From Ureibacillus sp. (GTDB lineage: Bacteria > Bacillota > Bacilli > Bacillales_A > Planococcaceae), in NCBI GenBank assembly GCA_031178355.1, contig JAPSJC010000001.1, forward strand, positions 1 to 64,000: a DNA stretch of 64,000 bases. Reading direction: 5' to 3'. Shown here in pieces: positions 28,217 through 37,800 of the stretch. Below the pieces are notes generated by a model. The model did not search any database. It was not told where the DNA came from and saw nothing but the letters and a program-made list of their open reading frames with translations. The number at the start of each line of letters is the position of its first letter. Within the stretch, counting starts at the first letter, position 1. The translations under genes were made by a program, and so were the position numbers.

Positions 28217-29365
28217 ATGAATAATCAACGTTGGCTTTCTCAAAATTTTTTCCTATTCTTCTTTACGTGGGGAGTATATCTACAGTATTGGTCTGGATGG
28301 TTAGCGGAAGGAAAAGGTCTTAGTGTGACAGAAGTTAGTTTCATTATGGGGATCGGTTTAGTAGCAAGAGCTATCGCTACTTTATTCGCGTTTCCTTTTG
28401 CATCAAAGTTTTTAAGTAACAAAAAACTAATCGTTATACTAGTGGTCATTTCTTTCATTATTACACTTTTTTATATCCCGGCGAATTCTTTTACATCACT
28501 ATTAATCATTACATTTATATTCAGTCTTTTTTATCCTTCATTGTTACCAGCAATTGAAAGTGGTGCTACTGCCCTTGTTCAGGAAGGAAACGTCAACTAT
28601 GGGAAGAGTAGATCTTATGGTTCTATAGGGTTTGTTGTTGCAGTATTAATCATAAGTGGGATTATCAGTTACTTTGGTGAGAATGTCATTCTTTGGTGTA
28701 TGATTATATCACTTTTAATATTACTGTTGGTGCAACTGATGCCAGCGCCTGTAACTTTATTAGAGAGCCCTTCTATTGAAGACCGTACTAGTGCATACTC
28801 AATGCGCGGCTTATTTAAAATAAAAGGTTTTCCGCTTATTTTATTTATTGTCATTCTATTACAGGGTGCTCTTGCGTCGTATTACAATTATAGTTATATT
28901 TATTTGCAAGATTTAGGTGTAAATCCACTGTACATAGGTATTATTTTAAATATTGCCGTTCTATTTGAAATCTTCTATTTAAGTAAAGCGGAATTGATGT
29001 CACATGTACGAACTTCAACATTACTATTAATTGCAGCAATTGGTTCAACACTGCGCTGGATTATTATTTGGTTATTTCCGAATGTGTGGGCGTTTATATT
29101 TTCTCAAACATTGCATTCACTTGCATTCGCAATGGCGCATTTTGCATTTATCCAGTATATTACTAGAACTTTACCGAAACAGCAGTTATCGAATGCGCAA
29201 GGAATCTATTCAGCTTTAGCTATGAGTTTAAGTGCTGCTTTACTTACAATTTGGGGTGGTTTTCTATATAAGATTCAACCTGGATTATCATTTTTAGGGA
29301 TGATAATATTTACAATCCCAGCTATTCTACTAATTCTAGGAACTCGAAATAAATATCATTATTAA
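28217..29365 (+). CDS. MFS transporter (PPP/HcaT-like)
   Basis: This 382-residue membrane protein has about 12 hydrophobic segments and resembles the MFS_1-like/3-phenylpropionate transporter group: an N-terminal FFFTWGVYLQYWSGWL segment, then a PAIESGATALVQ and YGSIGFVVA region in the fourth and fifth helices. The substrate is unknown. GGAGG (28204-28208) precedes the ATG at 28217. The longest frame starts within the preceding terminator and is rejected. The gene is flanked by terminators and stands alone. Confidence 0.85.
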   Translation: MNNQRWLSQNFFLFFFTWGVYLQYWSGWLAEGKGLSVTEVSFIMGIGLVARAIATLFAFPFASKFLSNKKLIVILVVISFIITLFYIPANSFTSLLIITFIFSLFYPSLLPAIESGATALVQEGNVNYGKSRSYGSIGFVVAVLIISGIISYFGENVILWCMIISLLILLLVQLMPAPVTLLESPSIEDRTSAYSMRGLFKIKGFPLILFIVILLQGALASYYNYSYIYLQDLGVNPLYIGIILNIAVLFEIFYLSKAELMSHVRTSTLLLIAAIGSTLRWIIIWLFPNVWAFIFSQTLHSLAFAMAHFAFIQYITRTLPKQQLSNAQGIYSALAMSLSAALLTIWGGFLYKIQPGLSFLGMIIFTIPAILLILGTRNKYHY

Positions 29366-29372
29366 TAATAAA

Positions 29373-29400
29373 AGTCGTCTATTTTTGGCGATTTTTTTTT
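29373..29400 (+). terminator. Terminator of the MFS gene
   Basis: AGTCGTC (29373-29379) pairs with GGCGATT (29387-29393) using two G-U pairs, followed by nine Ts. Confidence 0.7.
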
Positions 29401-29556
29401 GGATATTCTAAAGATCATAACTGTTAGCAGGAATAGATTAAGAGATCCCTAACGCTAATAAAGCAAACCTAGATTTGAGGCTATTGGTTTTAGAATATGT
29501 AACTATTTGACGTAATAATGTATTGAACTTTTGTATTAAACTTCTTGTTGTTGTAA

Positions 29557-29585
29557 TTGACACATATCTTTCATTCACATATAAT
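29557..29585 (+). promoter_or_regulatory. Promoter of the alaS T-box transcript
   Basis: Perfect consensus TTGACA (29557-29562) and TATAAT (29580-29585) are 17 nt apart. Transcription would begin near 29592. Confidence 0.88.
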
Positions 29586-29591
29586 TTAGAA

Positions 29592-29846
29592 CAGAATATG
29601 ACAATACAATGATGGAAAGAGTAAGTTTTTGCTTAAACGGTACAGAAAGAGATTCCTTTGGCTGAAAGAATCTTACGAAAGCTTAACCGAAAGCTAATCC
29701 AGAGTGCAGCTAATACCTGCCGTTCACTTACGTTACAGTGCTCGAGATATGAAAATTGTATCGTTTTTGGGATCCAATTTTTATAACGAGGGTGGTACCG
29801 CGAGATAACAGTCTTCGTCCCTTATTGGGATGAGGGCTTTTTTTAT
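29592..29846 (+). ncRNA. T-box leader of alaS
   Basis: This RNA reads uncharged tRNA-Ala. The T-box AGGGTGGTACCGCG is at 29789-29802. It is followed by the terminator GTCTTCGTCCC (29811-29821) / GGGATGAGGGC (29827-29837) and a T tract. Stem I has AGTA (29620-29623) opposite GAAA-GCT-A (29689-29696), so GCT at 29693-29695 is the alanine specifier. The base pairing TGGA/TCCA (29613-29616 / 29698-29701) closes it, and the apical GGCTGAAA hairpin is present. Confidence 0.94.
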
Positions 29847-29987
29847 TTTCTTTAAACAGAAAATAGAATTGGCGGAAAAGCTTGCATTTTGGTTGATTCC
29901 AAAGAAGAATTGGCGGAATATCATATCTCTTTTAGCGGAAACAATTCGTCGCTAATCTCCATCAAAAAAATTAGGAGGAATATACAA

Positions 29988-32648
29988 ATGAAAGCATCAG
30001 ACATTCGACGCAAATATTTAGAATTTTTCATTGAAAAGGGGCACGCACAAGAACCTTCTGCTTCCTTAGTACCAATTAATGACCCTTCGTTATTATGGAT
30101 TAACTCAGGTGTTGCGACGTTAAAAAAATATTTTGACGGTCGTGTCATTCCAGATAATCCTCGTATTACAAACGCGCAAAAATCGATTCGTACAAACGAC
30201 ATTGAAAATGTAGGGAAAACTGCACGTCACCATACATTTTTTGAAATGTTAGGGAACTTCTCTATTGGGGATTACTTCAAAAAAGAAGCAATTCATTTCG
30301 CATGGGAATTCTTAACAGACTCTAAGTGGATAGGATTCGATCCAGAAAAGTTATCCATTACCCTTCATCCAGAAGACGAAGAAGCATATAACGTATGGAA
30401 AAATGAAATCGGAATTCCTGAAGACCGATTAATTCGAATCGAGGGTAACTTCTGGGATATTGGTGAAGGTCCATCTGGTCCAAACTCGGAAATATTCTAT
30501 GATCGTGGTCCTGAATATGGTAATGATGAAAGTGATCCAGAACTTTACCCAGGTGGAGAGAATGAACGTTACTTAGAAGTTTGGAACCTAGTATTTTCAC
30601 AATTTAACCATAATCCAGATGGTACTTATACTCCACTTCCAAAACAAAATATCGATACGGGTATGGGTCTTGAACGTGTGGCATCTGTAGTGCAAAATGT
30701 ACCGACAAACTATGATACAGATTTATTCATGCCAATAATTGGGAAAATCGAAGAATATGCAAACCGTTCATATAAACGACCAGGTGAAATCGATTTAAAA
30801 GAGATTTTCGGAAGTGCAGAAGATATTAACACACCATTTAAAGTAATAGCAGACCATATTCGTACTGTAGCTTTTGCAGTAGGGGATGGAGCTCTACCAT
30901 CAAATGAGGGACGAGGATATGTCTTACGTCGCTTGTTACGTCGTGCTGTTCGTTATGCTAAACAAATTGGTATTGAAAAGCCATTTATGTTTGAATTAGT
31001 ACCAACTGTTGGTGAAATTATGTCTGACTTCTATCCAGAAGTGAAAGAAAAGCAAGAATTTATTGCACGTGTTATTAAAAATGAAGAAGTACGCTTCCAT
31101 GAAACATTAGATGGAGGACTTTCGATTCTTTCAGAAGTCATCGAAAAGGAAAAAGCACGTGGCTTAACTGTTATTCCTGGAGAAGATGCATTTAAGTTAT
31201 ATGATACTTACGGTTTCCCAATCGAATTAACAGAAGAATATGCTGAAGAAGCTGGTATGACAGTAGATCACGAAGGCTTTGAAGTTGCGATGAATAAACA
31301 ACGTGAACGTGCAAGAGCAGCTCGTGCAGATGTGGATTCAATGCAAGTTCAATCAGAGGTTCTAGCAAGCTTAACGATGGAATCAAATTTTGTAGGTTAT
31401 GAAACATTACAAACAGAAACAACTGTTAGTGCAATGGTTTTAAATGGTCAAACCGTAGAAGTAGCTTCTGAAGGTGAAGAAGTTCTTGTAATTTTAGCAG
31501 AAACTCCTTTCTATGCTGAAATGGGTGGTCAAGTAGCAGATCACGGTACGATTTCAAATGATTTATTCAAAGCGTTCGTAAAAGATGTTCAAAAAGCGCC
31601 AAATGGTCAATCGTTGCACACAGTGATTATTGAATCAGGTGAAATGCATGTAAATGATCAAGTTATTGCAGTTGTAGATCGAGATGAGCGTAATCTAGTC
31701 GTAAAAAACCATACGGCCACACATATTATGCAAAGTGCACTAAAGGATGTATTAGGTCAACATGTAAATCAAGCAGGTTCATACGTAGGTCCAGATCGCT
31801 TACGATTTGACTTCTCTCATTTTGGTGCAGCAACAAAAGAAGAATTAGAGCAAATTGAACGTATCGTTAATGAAAAAATTTGGGAAGATATAAAAGTGGT
31901 TATTGAAGAAATGCCAATTGCAGAAGCAAAAGCGATGGGAGCAATGGCTCTATTCGGTGAAAAGTATGGCGACGTTGTTCGAGTTGTACAAGTAAGTGAT
32001 TATTCAGTTGAACTTTGCGGTGGTATTCATGTAAATCGTACTTCTGAGATTGGTTTGTTTAAAATTGTTTCAGAAGGCGGAATTGGTGCTGGTACTCGTC
32101 GTATTGAAGCGGTAACTGGAAAAGCTGCTTTTGAAGCAGTTAAGGAAGAACAACACGTGTTGGAACAAGCAGCTTCAGTTTTAAAAGCAAATCCAAAGGA
32201 TCTTATTCAGCGTGTGGAAAACTTACAACATGAGTTGAAAGAACTTCAACGTGAAAATGAATCATTATCTCAAAAAATTGCCAATGCACAAGCTGGTGAA
32301 GTACTTAGTGCTGCAGAAAAAATTGGAGAAGTAACGGTTTTATCTACTCGGGTTGAAGCAAAAGATAACAATCAACTTCGTCAAATGATGGATGATTTGA
32401 AAGAAAAACTAGATCGTGCTGTCATCGTGTTAGGTGCAATTGATGGAGATAAGGTAATGTTATGTGCAGGTGTAACGAAAGACTTAGTCGGTGGAAGTTA
32501 CCATGCTGGAAACATTGTAAAACAAGTGGCGGAACTTTGTGGTGGTCGCGGAGGCGGACGTCCAGATATGGCGATGGCTGGTGCAAAAGAAGTGTCTAAA
32601 CTTGATGAAGCTCTTGCAACTGTGTATGATTACGTTAAATCTATCTAA
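29988..32648 (+). CDS. alaS: Alanyl-tRNA synthetase
   Basis: AlaRS charges tRNA-Ala and clears mischarged Ser and Gly. The 886-residue protein has the class II catalytic domain at the N terminus, the editing-domain zinc motifs HTATHIM near 575 and CGGIH near 678, and the C-terminal C-Ala domain with [11 protein letters not shown] near 851. A perfect AGGAGG (29973-29978) precedes the ATG; the 33 extra codons of the longest frame lie in the leader and are rejected. Expression is governed by the T-box leader. Confidence 0.97.
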   Translation: MKASDIRRKYLEFFIEKGHAQEPSASLVPINDPSLLWINSGVATLKKYFDGRVIPDNPRITNAQKSIRTNDIENVGKTARHHTFFEMLGNFSIGDYFKKEAIHFAWEFLTDSKWIGFDPEKLSITLHPEDEEAYNVWKNEIGIPEDRLIRIEGNFWDIGEGPSGPNSEIFYDRGPEYGNDESDPELYPGGENERYLEVWNLVFSQFNHNPDGTYTPLPKQNIDTGMGLERVASVVQNVPTNYDTDLFMPIIGKIEEYANRSYKRPGEIDLKEIFGSAEDINTPFKVIADHIRTVAFAVGDGALPSNEGRGYVLRRLLRRAVRYAKQIGIEKPFMFELVPTVGEIMSDFYPEVKEKQEFIARVIKNEEVRFHETLDGGLSILSEVIEKEKARGLTVIPGEDAFKLYDTYGFPIELTEEYAEEAGMTVDHEGFEVAMNKQRERARAARADVDSMQVQSEVLASLTMESNFVGYETLQTETTVSAMVLNGQTVEVASEGEEVLVILAETPFYAEMGGQVADHGTISNDLFKAFVKDVQKAPNGQSLHTVIIESGEMHVNDQVIAVVDRDERNLVVKNHTATHIMQSALKDVLGQHVNQAGSYVGPDRLRFDFSHFGAATKEELEQIERIVNEKIWEDIKVVIEEMPIAEAKAMGAMALFGEKYGDVVRVVQVSDYSVELCGGIHVNRTSEIGLFKIVSEGGIGAGTRRIEAVTGKAAFEAVKEEQHVLEQAASVLKANPKDLIQRVENLQHELKELQRENESLSQKIANAQAGEVLSAAEKIGEVTVLSTRVEAKDNNQLRQMMDDLKEKLDRAVIVLGAIDGDKVMLCAGVTKDLVGGSYHAGNIVKQVAELCGGRGGGRPDMAMAGAKEVSKLDEALATVYDYVKSI

Positions 32649-32728
32649 GTTTAATTTTTAAAATGTTTATTATTATCAAGTGGATTTGTTACACAAATAT
32701 AAAAACATTTTGATAAAGATAATTTCAT

Positions 32729-32757
32729 TTAACTATAGATGAAGAATGGGTTATAAT
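32729..32757 (+). promoter_or_regulatory. Promoter before the ireB-like gene
   Basis: TTAACT (32729-32734) and a perfect TATAAT (32752-32757) are 17 nt apart. The predicted start lies a few bases before the palindrome GGAGGATATCCTCC (32769-32782). Confidence 0.55.
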
Positions 32758-32810
32758 ATAAAAAATGGGGAGGATATCCTCCTCCTATCTTGGAGAGCGA
32801 GGTGCTGGTC

Positions 32811-33077
32811 TTGAGTTCGTTTGATCAAACAATGAAATTCAGTTTTCCAGAAGAATCGATGGAGCAAGAAGTGAAGCAAGTTTTGTTAAAGGTATACTCT
32901 TCTTTAGAAGAAAAAGGGTATAATCCTACTAATCAAATCGTTGGGTATTTATTATCAGGTGACCCTGCATACATCCCTCGCCATCAGGACGCACGTAATC
33001 TAATCCGTAAGCTTGAACGTGATGAAATTTTAGAAGAGCTCGTAAAATTTTATATTAGGAAGAATAACGAGGCATAA
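32811..33077 (+). CDS. IreB-family regulatory protein (UPF0297, YrzL)
   Basis: This small protein belongs to the family of IreB, a phosphorylation target of the IreK (PASTA) Ser/Thr kinase in Enterococcus. From TTG at 32811 it is 88 residues, [10 protein letters not shown]..., matching the family length and containing the highly conserved [20 protein letters not shown] block. The longest frame begins 7 codons earlier, at a TTG lying before GCGAGGTG, and lacks family support. It is the first gene of the conserved trio ireB-ruvX-DUF1292; ruvX follows after 8 nt. Confidence 0.9.
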   Translation: MSSFDQTMKFSFPEESMEQEVKQVLLKVYSSLEEKGYNPTNQIVGYLLSGDPAYIPRHQDARNLIRKLERDEILEELVKFYIRKNNEA

Positions 33078-33085
33078 TAGATATT

Positions 33086-33514
33086 ATGAGAAAAATGGGT
33101 TTAGACGTAGGTTCAAAGACAGTAGGTATCGCCATAAGTGATGCATTAGGCTGGACTGCACAGGGAATCGAAACGATAAAAATTAATGAAGACGAAGGCG
33201 AGTTTGGAATCGAGAGAATAAAAGAGCTCGTTAAGGAATATTCTATTACTGAATTTGTTGTTGGATTCCCGAAAAACATGAACAATACAGTAGGGCCACG
33301 TGGTGAAGCATCTGAAAATTATAAAAAACTGTTAGAAGAGACTTTCGAACTCCCGGTCATCTTATGGGATGAACGTTTAACAACAATGGCAGCTGAAAGA
33401 ATGTTAATTGAAGCTGACGTGAGTCGAAAAAAACGTAAAAAAGTAATTGATAAAATGGCGGCTGTCATGATCCTACAAGGATATTTAGATAGTAAAAGTA
33501 AATCTTTATTTTGA
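33086..33514 (+). CDS. ruvX: Holliday-junction resolvase-like RuvX (YqgF family)
   Basis: This RNase H-fold nuclease is proposed to act in pre-16S rRNA 5'-end processing and/or on Holliday junctions. The 142-residue protein has [12 protein letters not shown] with the first catalytic Asp (D7), the VGFPKNMN strand and the [14 protein letters not shown] motif with acidic residues near 93-94, then [14 protein letters not shown]. The ribosome-binding site is weak (AGG 13 nt away), so translation is probably coupled to the ireB-like gene. Confidence 0.92.
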   Translation: MRKMGLDVGSKTVGIAISDALGWTAQGIETIKINEDEGEFGIERIKELVKEYSITEFVVGFPKNMNNTVGPRGEASENYKKLLEETFELPVILWDERLTTMAAERMLIEADVSRKKRKKVIDKMAAVMILQGYLDSKSKSLF

Positions 33515-33597
33515 TTGGCCTTTGTCCAGAATATGCATTAAGGTTGGAACACAGAATATAAGAGTTACAGGTTAAATAAATAGAAGAGGTGACCACT

Positions 33598-33909
33598 ATG
33601 GTACATGAACACGATCAAGAAAACGAACATCGTCACATTACAATTGTTGATGAAGACGGAAATGAACAACTATGCGAAGTAATTTATACATTTGATTCTG
33701 AAGAATTTGGGAAATCTTATGTTTTATACTCAATAATTGGTGCAGAAGAAGATGATGAAGGTCAAATTGAGATTTTTGCATCAGCTTTCACTCCTTCAGA
33801 AAATGGGGAAGATGGAGAGTTAGAACCAATTGAAACTGAAGCTGAGTGGGATTTAATCGAAGAAGTATTAAACACACTTGAAGATGATTTGGAAGACGAA
33901 GAAGAATAA
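33598..33909 (+). CDS. DUF1292 protein (YrzB family)
   Basis: This acidic protein of 103 residues carries one DUF1292 domain: [15 protein letters not shown], then [15 protein letters not shown] and the [12 protein letters not shown] helix. The function is unknown across Firmicutes, but the linkage to ireB and ruvX is widely conserved. AGAGGTGA overlaps a GTG (33589); the ATG at 33598 is chosen. The N terminus is His-rich ([11 protein letters not shown]), so weak metal binding is conceivable but unproven. A terminator follows. Confidence 0.87.
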   Translation: MVHEHDQENEHRHITIVDEDGNEQLCEVIYTFDSEEFGKSYVLYSIIGAEEDDEGQIEIFASAFTPSENGEDGELEPIETEAEWDLIEEVLNTLEDDLEDEEE

Positions 33910-33920
33910 TATTAATTACT

Positions 33921-33947
33921 AAGGTAGGCATGACGCCTACCTTTTTT
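33921..33947 (+). terminator. Terminator of the ireB-ruvX-DUF1292 unit
   Basis: AAGGTAGGC (33921-33929) pairs with GCCTACCTT (33935-33943), followed by Ts. Confidence 0.88.
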
Positions 33948-34040
33948 ACAGAAAGTCTTTAATTTTAGTTTCTGTTCATTACGCCGATTACTAATAAGGT
34001 TCAATGTGATTGGATTATTATAAAATGGAGGGTTGTCTAT

Positions 34041-34559
34041 ATGGAAGATCAATTATTTACAGTTGTAACTGACGATGGCCAAGAACAACAATGTAGAGTT
34101 GTATTTACATTCGATTCAGATGATCATTCTTATGTACTTTATTCAATAATTGATGAAAATGGAGAGGAAAGTACAGAAGTTTCTGCCCTCCGATATGAAT
34201 TGGATGAAGATGGGAAAATGACTGACTTTTCATCTTTAGAAACAGATGAAGAATGGGAAATGGTTGAAGAAGTATTAAATACCCTAATTGATGAATTTAC
34301 TGATGATTTAACTAATTATTTCACCATTACGAATGATGAAGATGAAGAAATCATTTGTGAGATTGTCCATAGATTTGAATTAAGTGACTTTGCGAAATCT
34401 TATATTCTTTACACTTACGCTGATGAAGAAGAGGTTTCAGAAATTTTTGCATCTGCTTACGTGGCTGGTGAAAATGGGGAAGTAGTTGACCTAATACCGA
34501 TTAATTCAGAAGATGAATGGGCAGCTGTTGAGAAAGAACTAGACCTTATTACTGGTTAA
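34041..34559 (+). CDS. Tandem DUF1292 protein (two domains)
   Basis: This acidic 172-residue protein contains two DUF1292 domains in a row. The first (about 4-84) has [16 protein letters not shown] and EEWEMVEEVLNTL; the second (about 91-170) has HRFELSDFAKSYILYT and EDEWAAVEKELD. It is a neighbour and paralogue of the single-domain gene 130 nt upstream, so it most likely arose by local duplication and fusion. GGAGG lies 10 nt before the ATG. It has its own downstream terminator. Function unknown. Confidence 0.87.
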   Translation: MEDQLFTVVTDDGQEQQCRVVFTFDSDDHSYVLYSIIDENGEESTEVSALRYELDEDGKMTDFSSLETDEEWEMVEEVLNTLIDEFTDDLTNYFTITNDEDEEIICEIVHRFELSDFAKSYILYTYADEEEVSEIFASAYVAGENGEVVDLIPINSEDEWAAVEKELDLITG

Positions 34560-34582
34560 CTAATTTTATGATAAAAATAAAG

Positions 34583-34627
34583 AGGTTGTCTGGAAAGTTT
34601 TGGTGCTTTCTAAGACGGCCTTTTTTC
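34583..34627 (+). terminator. Terminator of the tandem DUF1292 gene
   Basis: AGGTTGTCT (34583-34591) pairs with AGACGGCCT (34613-34621) with two G-U pairs, with an inner GGAAAG/CTTTCT stem. A T tract follows. Confidence 0.8.
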
Positions 34628-34665
34628 ATTTTATTAGGTGAATAGGGTATGATATCTATTTATGA

Positions 34666-34696
34666 TTGGGAATAGTAAAATTTGATATGTTATAAT
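34666..34696 (+). promoter_or_regulatory. Promoter of mltG
   Basis: TTGGGA (34666-34671) and TG-T-TATAAT (extended -10, 34688-34696) are spaced by 19 nt. Two small hairpins (AGGTA/TACCT-like at 34701-34714 and ATATAAG/CTTATAT at 34716-34737) lie in the leader. Confidence 0.5.
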
Positions 34697-34842
34697 CCAA
34701 TAGGTATTTTACCTAATATAAGCTTTGGAACTTATATATCTATTTTATAAAAGGGAACTTTAAAACCTAAACCCTATGAAAGATAATTTGAATATTTCAT
34801 AGATTCTTTGTATCATATTAAAAGATGTAAGGGGGGACACCC

Positions 34843-35967
34843 GTGGAAAAAGAGAAAGATAAATTGCAGCAGGAAATGTTTGAAAAAATTAAACAACGTA
34901 AACAAGAAGGAAGAACTGTGCGAAAAATTGTCGGAATAACTTCTTTAGTCATTATTCTATTCATTGGTATCGTGACACTATCTGGATATTTTTATATTAA
35001 ATCTGCACTTGAACCAGTAAATCCAAATGCAACAACTGAAATTGAAGTAGAGATACCAATGGGGTCTAATTTATCATCTATTGCAAATACTCTTCAAGAA
35101 AAGGGCATTATAAAAGACGCTCGAATATTCAAATATTATACAAAATTTAAAAATGAATCACAGTTTCAAGCAGGGAATTATACAATGAATCAAAGTATGA
35201 CTTTAGATGAAATTATTGAAAGTTTAAAGACAGGTAAAGTATATCGTGAACCTTTATTTACATTAACAATACCTGAAGGTTTAACCCTAGAACAAATTGC
35301 CAATATTATTGAGAAAAATACAGATTATACGGCCGATGAGTTTTTGAGTAAAGTGACAGATGAGAAATTTATCCAAAATATGATCGGTACATATCCGGAA
35401 ACAATTACCGAAGAAGTACTTGAAGGTAATATTCGATATGCACTTGAAGGATATTTATATCCGGCAACATACTCGTTCTATGAAGAAAAGCCAAGTTTAG
35501 AGGGAATTGTTACAACGATGATTTCGCAAACGGAAGAAGTTATGAAAGGTTATAGTGCTCTACTTCAAGAAAGACAATTGACTGTACATGAACTATTAAC
35601 ATTTGCGTCCCTATTGGAAGAAGAAGCAACAGCTCAGACTGATCGTGAAACAATTGCAAGTGTTTTCTATAATCGACTTAACATTGATATGCCGTTACAA
35701 ACTGACCCAACTGTCCTTTATGCTTTAGGTTCTCATAAAGATCAAGTTTTATATGAGGATTTAGAAGTCGATAGTCCATACAATACCTATGTGATTTATG
35801 GATTACCACCTGGGCCAATTGCAAATGCAGGAAAAACTTCGATTGAAGCGGCATTAAATCCAACTGATACAGAGTATCTTTATTTTTTAGCGGATAAAGA
35901 AGGAATTAACCATTTTGCAAAAACCTATGAAGAGCATTTGCAAAATATAGAGACGTATTTACGTTAA
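34843..35967 (+). CDS. mltG: Endolytic murein transglycosylase MltG (YceG family)
   Basis: MltG cuts nascent glycan strands at the membrane during wall synthesis. The 374-residue protein has a charged N-terminal cytoplasmic stretch, one transmembrane helix (about residues 27-48), a LysM-like region and a C-terminal YceG domain. The catalytic Glu lies in FASLLEEEA (near 250), followed by FYNRL and the TDPTVLYALG motif. The start is GTG, 6 nt after AAGGGGGG. It lies where B. subtilis has yrrL, directly before the trmR module. Confidence 0.93.
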   Translation: MEKEKDKLQQEMFEKIKQRKQEGRTVRKIVGITSLVIILFIGIVTLSGYFYIKSALEPVNPNATTEIEVEIPMGSNLSSIANTLQEKGIIKDARIFKYYTKFKNESQFQAGNYTMNQSMTLDEIIESLKTGKVYREPLFTLTIPEGLTLEQIANIIEKNTDYTADEFLSKVTDEKFIQNMIGTYPETITEEVLEGNIRYALEGYLYPATYSFYEEKPSLEGIVTTMISQTEEVMKGYSALLQERQLTVHELLTFASLLEEEATAQTDRETIASVFYNRLNIDMPLQTDPTVLYALGSHKDQVLYEDLEVDSPYNTYVIYGLPPGPIANAGKTSIEAALNPTDTEYLYFLADKEGINHFAKTYEEHLQNIETYLR

Positions 35968-36054
35968 TTGATAGGAGAACGGATATTTCACTATGGACTT
36001 ATGAAATTAGATCATAAGTAAGTGTTAGAGAAATATTCGCTTTCCTTTTATTTT

Positions 36055-36170
36055 CGTGGTATTATATATTTTGATTTTTTGTGCAACGCATCGTACATCT
36101 TTTCGTTGGTTTACTACGCAGATATGTCTGCATTACATTAACTCGACCTGAATGGTCGAGTTGTGTTTTT
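36055..36170 (+). ncRNA. Candidate structured RNA upstream of trmR
   Basis: An extended -10 (TG-G-TATTAT, 36057-36065) is followed by three successive hairpins. These are CAACG/CGTTG (36084-36088 / 36104-36108), GCAGA/TCTGC (36118-36122 / 36127-36131) and AACTCGACC/GGTCGAGTT (36140-36148 / 36154-36162), the last with GTGTTTTT. It could be a short sRNA with a terminator, or the leader of the trmR operon. The last hairpin alone could simply terminate mltG. I recognise no known riboswitch. Confidence 0.35.
36140..36170 (+). terminator. Terminator between mltG and trmR
   Basis: AACTCGACC and GGTCGAGTT close a TGAAT loop, followed by GTGTTTTT. Confidence 0.8.
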
Positions 36171-36217
36171 CCAATCTATAGATTTAAAAAAAAACAATTT
36201 GAAGGGAATCTAAAGTA

Positions 36218-36847
36218 ATGGAGTTTTCTGATACTTATATAGAATCCTTTATACAACCAAGAAATGATTTGCTCATTGAAATGGAAACTTTCGCAAGAGA
36301 TAACCATGTACCGATTATGCAATTGCCTGCAATTGATGTCCTAAATCAAATTCTAAGAATACAGAAACCTTCTAACATTTTAGAAATTGGGACAGCAATT
36401 GGTTATTCAGCAATCCGAATGGCATTAACATTACCTAAAAGTAATATTGTCACAATTGAAAGGGATGCGGATCGTGTTGTTTTAGCAAGAGATTTTATTG
36501 CAAGATCTGAAGTAGCAAATCAAATTACGGTGATTGAGGGAGATGCGTTAGAAGTGGATGTTGATTCAAAATCTACTTTTGATGCTGTTTTTATTGATGC
36601 GGCAAAAGGGCAATATATGCGCTTTTTTGAAAAGTATTCACCGCTCGTACCATCTGGTGGGGTTTTGTATATTGATAATATGTACATGCATGGTCTATCT
36701 GATCTAAATTTAAAAGACGTTCCGAGAAGAAAAAGAACCATGATACGTAATTTAAGGAACTTCGCCGACTGGATTATGAATCATGATGAATATGATTGTA
36801 CGTTTTTCCCTGTTGGTGATGGTTTATTAATCTGTTTAAAGAGGTGA
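36218..36847 (+). CDS. trmR: tRNA 5-hydroxyuridine methyltransferase TrmR (YrrM)
   Basis: TrmR methylates ho5U34 of tRNA to mo5U using SAM. The 209-residue protein has the O-methyltransferase fold with the SAM-binding stretch LEIGTAIGYSAIRMA (near 56), FDAVFIDAAKGQY (near 122) and a C-terminal GDGLLICLKR. On fold alone it could be a general catechol-type methyltransferase, but it starts the trmR-trhP1-trhP2-udk cluster known from B. subtilis, and this fixes the assignment. Its stop codon is 1 nt from the trhP1 start, implying coupled translation. Confidence 0.88.
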   Translation: MEFSDTYIESFIQPRNDLLIEMETFARDNHVPIMQLPAIDVLNQILRIQKPSNILEIGTAIGYSAIRMALTLPKSNIVTIERDADRVVLARDFIARSEVANQITVIEGDALEVDVDSKSTFDAVFIDAAKGQYMRFFEKYSPLVPSGGVLYIDNMYMHGLSDLNLKDVPRRKRTMIRNLRNFADWIMNHDEYDCTFFPVGDGLLICLKR

Positions 36848-36848
36848 C

Positions 36849-37784
36849 ATGATGAAAAAACCAGAACTTTTGGTTACACCAAAATCAGTTGAACATATTG
36901 AAGATTTAATTTCATCAGGCGCGGATGCTTTTATAATTGGGGAACAACAATTTGGTTTGCGTCTTGCTGGTGAATTTTCACTAAAACAAGTGAATGAAGC
37001 AACGAAAGTAATACATGCAGCAAATAAAAAAGTATATGTAGCTGTAAACGCCTTATTCCATAACGATCGTCTGGAGGCACTTGATGAATACTTAATGGAA
37101 TTGCAAAGAATAGGTGTAGATAGTATTGTTTTTGGTGACCCTGCAGTATTAATGGCTGTTCGTGAACTCAATATAACAATTCCACTTCATTGGAATCCAG
37201 AAACAACTGCAACAAATTGGTTCCAAGCGAATTATTGGGCTGAACGTGGGGCGAAAAGAGCGGTACTAGCTCGAGAATTATCATTAGATGAAATTATTGA
37301 AATTAAAGAAAATTCTCAGCCGGAAATAGAAGTCCAAATTCATGGTATGACATGTATGTTCCAGTCGAAAAGAAAGCTTTTAGGGAACTATTTCTTATTT
37401 CGTAAAGAGGCGATGGAAATAGAAAATCGTAAAGAGAATAAAAATATGTTTCTACACGATAAAGAAAGAAAAAACAAATACCCGATTTACGAAGATCTAA
37501 ATGGTACACATATCTTCTCACCTAACGATATGTGCTTAATAGATGAGTTAACTGAGCTATTTGAAGCAGGTATAGATTCATTGAAATTTGATGGAATATT
37601 GCAATCTGATGACTACATTACAACGGTTACTAATTTATATCGTCAAGCGATTGATGCATATTTTGATCAAGGCGAAGAAGCTTATGAAGCATTAAAAGAT
37701 GATTTACTAGAAAAGATTGAGGTCATCCAACCACCATTACGTCCACTTGATACAGGATTTATTTTCAAAGAAACAGTATATTAA
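36849..37784 (+). CDS. trhP1: Peptidase U32-family tRNA hydroxylation protein TrhP1 (YrrN)
   Basis: TrhP proteins use prephenate-dependent chemistry to hydroxylate wobble U34 to ho5U. This 311-residue member has the U32 TIM-barrel features LLVTPKSVEHIEDLI, ADAFIIGEQQFGLR and IEVQIHGMTCMF. It lacks the cysteine cluster seen in its neighbour trhP2: only one Cys lies in the corresponding region. It may therefore be a non-catalytic or accessory partner (inference). GAGGTGA in the end of trmR serves as ribosome-binding site; ATG 36849 or 36852 could start it. Confidence 0.88.
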   Translation: MMKKPELLVTPKSVEHIEDLISSGADAFIIGEQQFGLRLAGEFSLKQVNEATKVIHAANKKVYVAVNALFHNDRLEALDEYLMELQRIGVDSIVFGDPAVLMAVRELNITIPLHWNPETTATNWFQANYWAERGAKRAVLARELSLDEIIEIKENSQPEIEVQIHGMTCMFQSKRKLLGNYFLFRKEAMEIENRKENKNMFLHDKERKNKYPIYEDLNGTHIFSPNDMCLIDELTELFEAGIDSLKFDGILQSDDYITTVTNLYRQAIDAYFDQGEEAYEALKDDLLEKIEVIQPPLRPLDTGFIFKETVY

Positions 37785-37800
37785 GAAAGGAGCGTAACAA

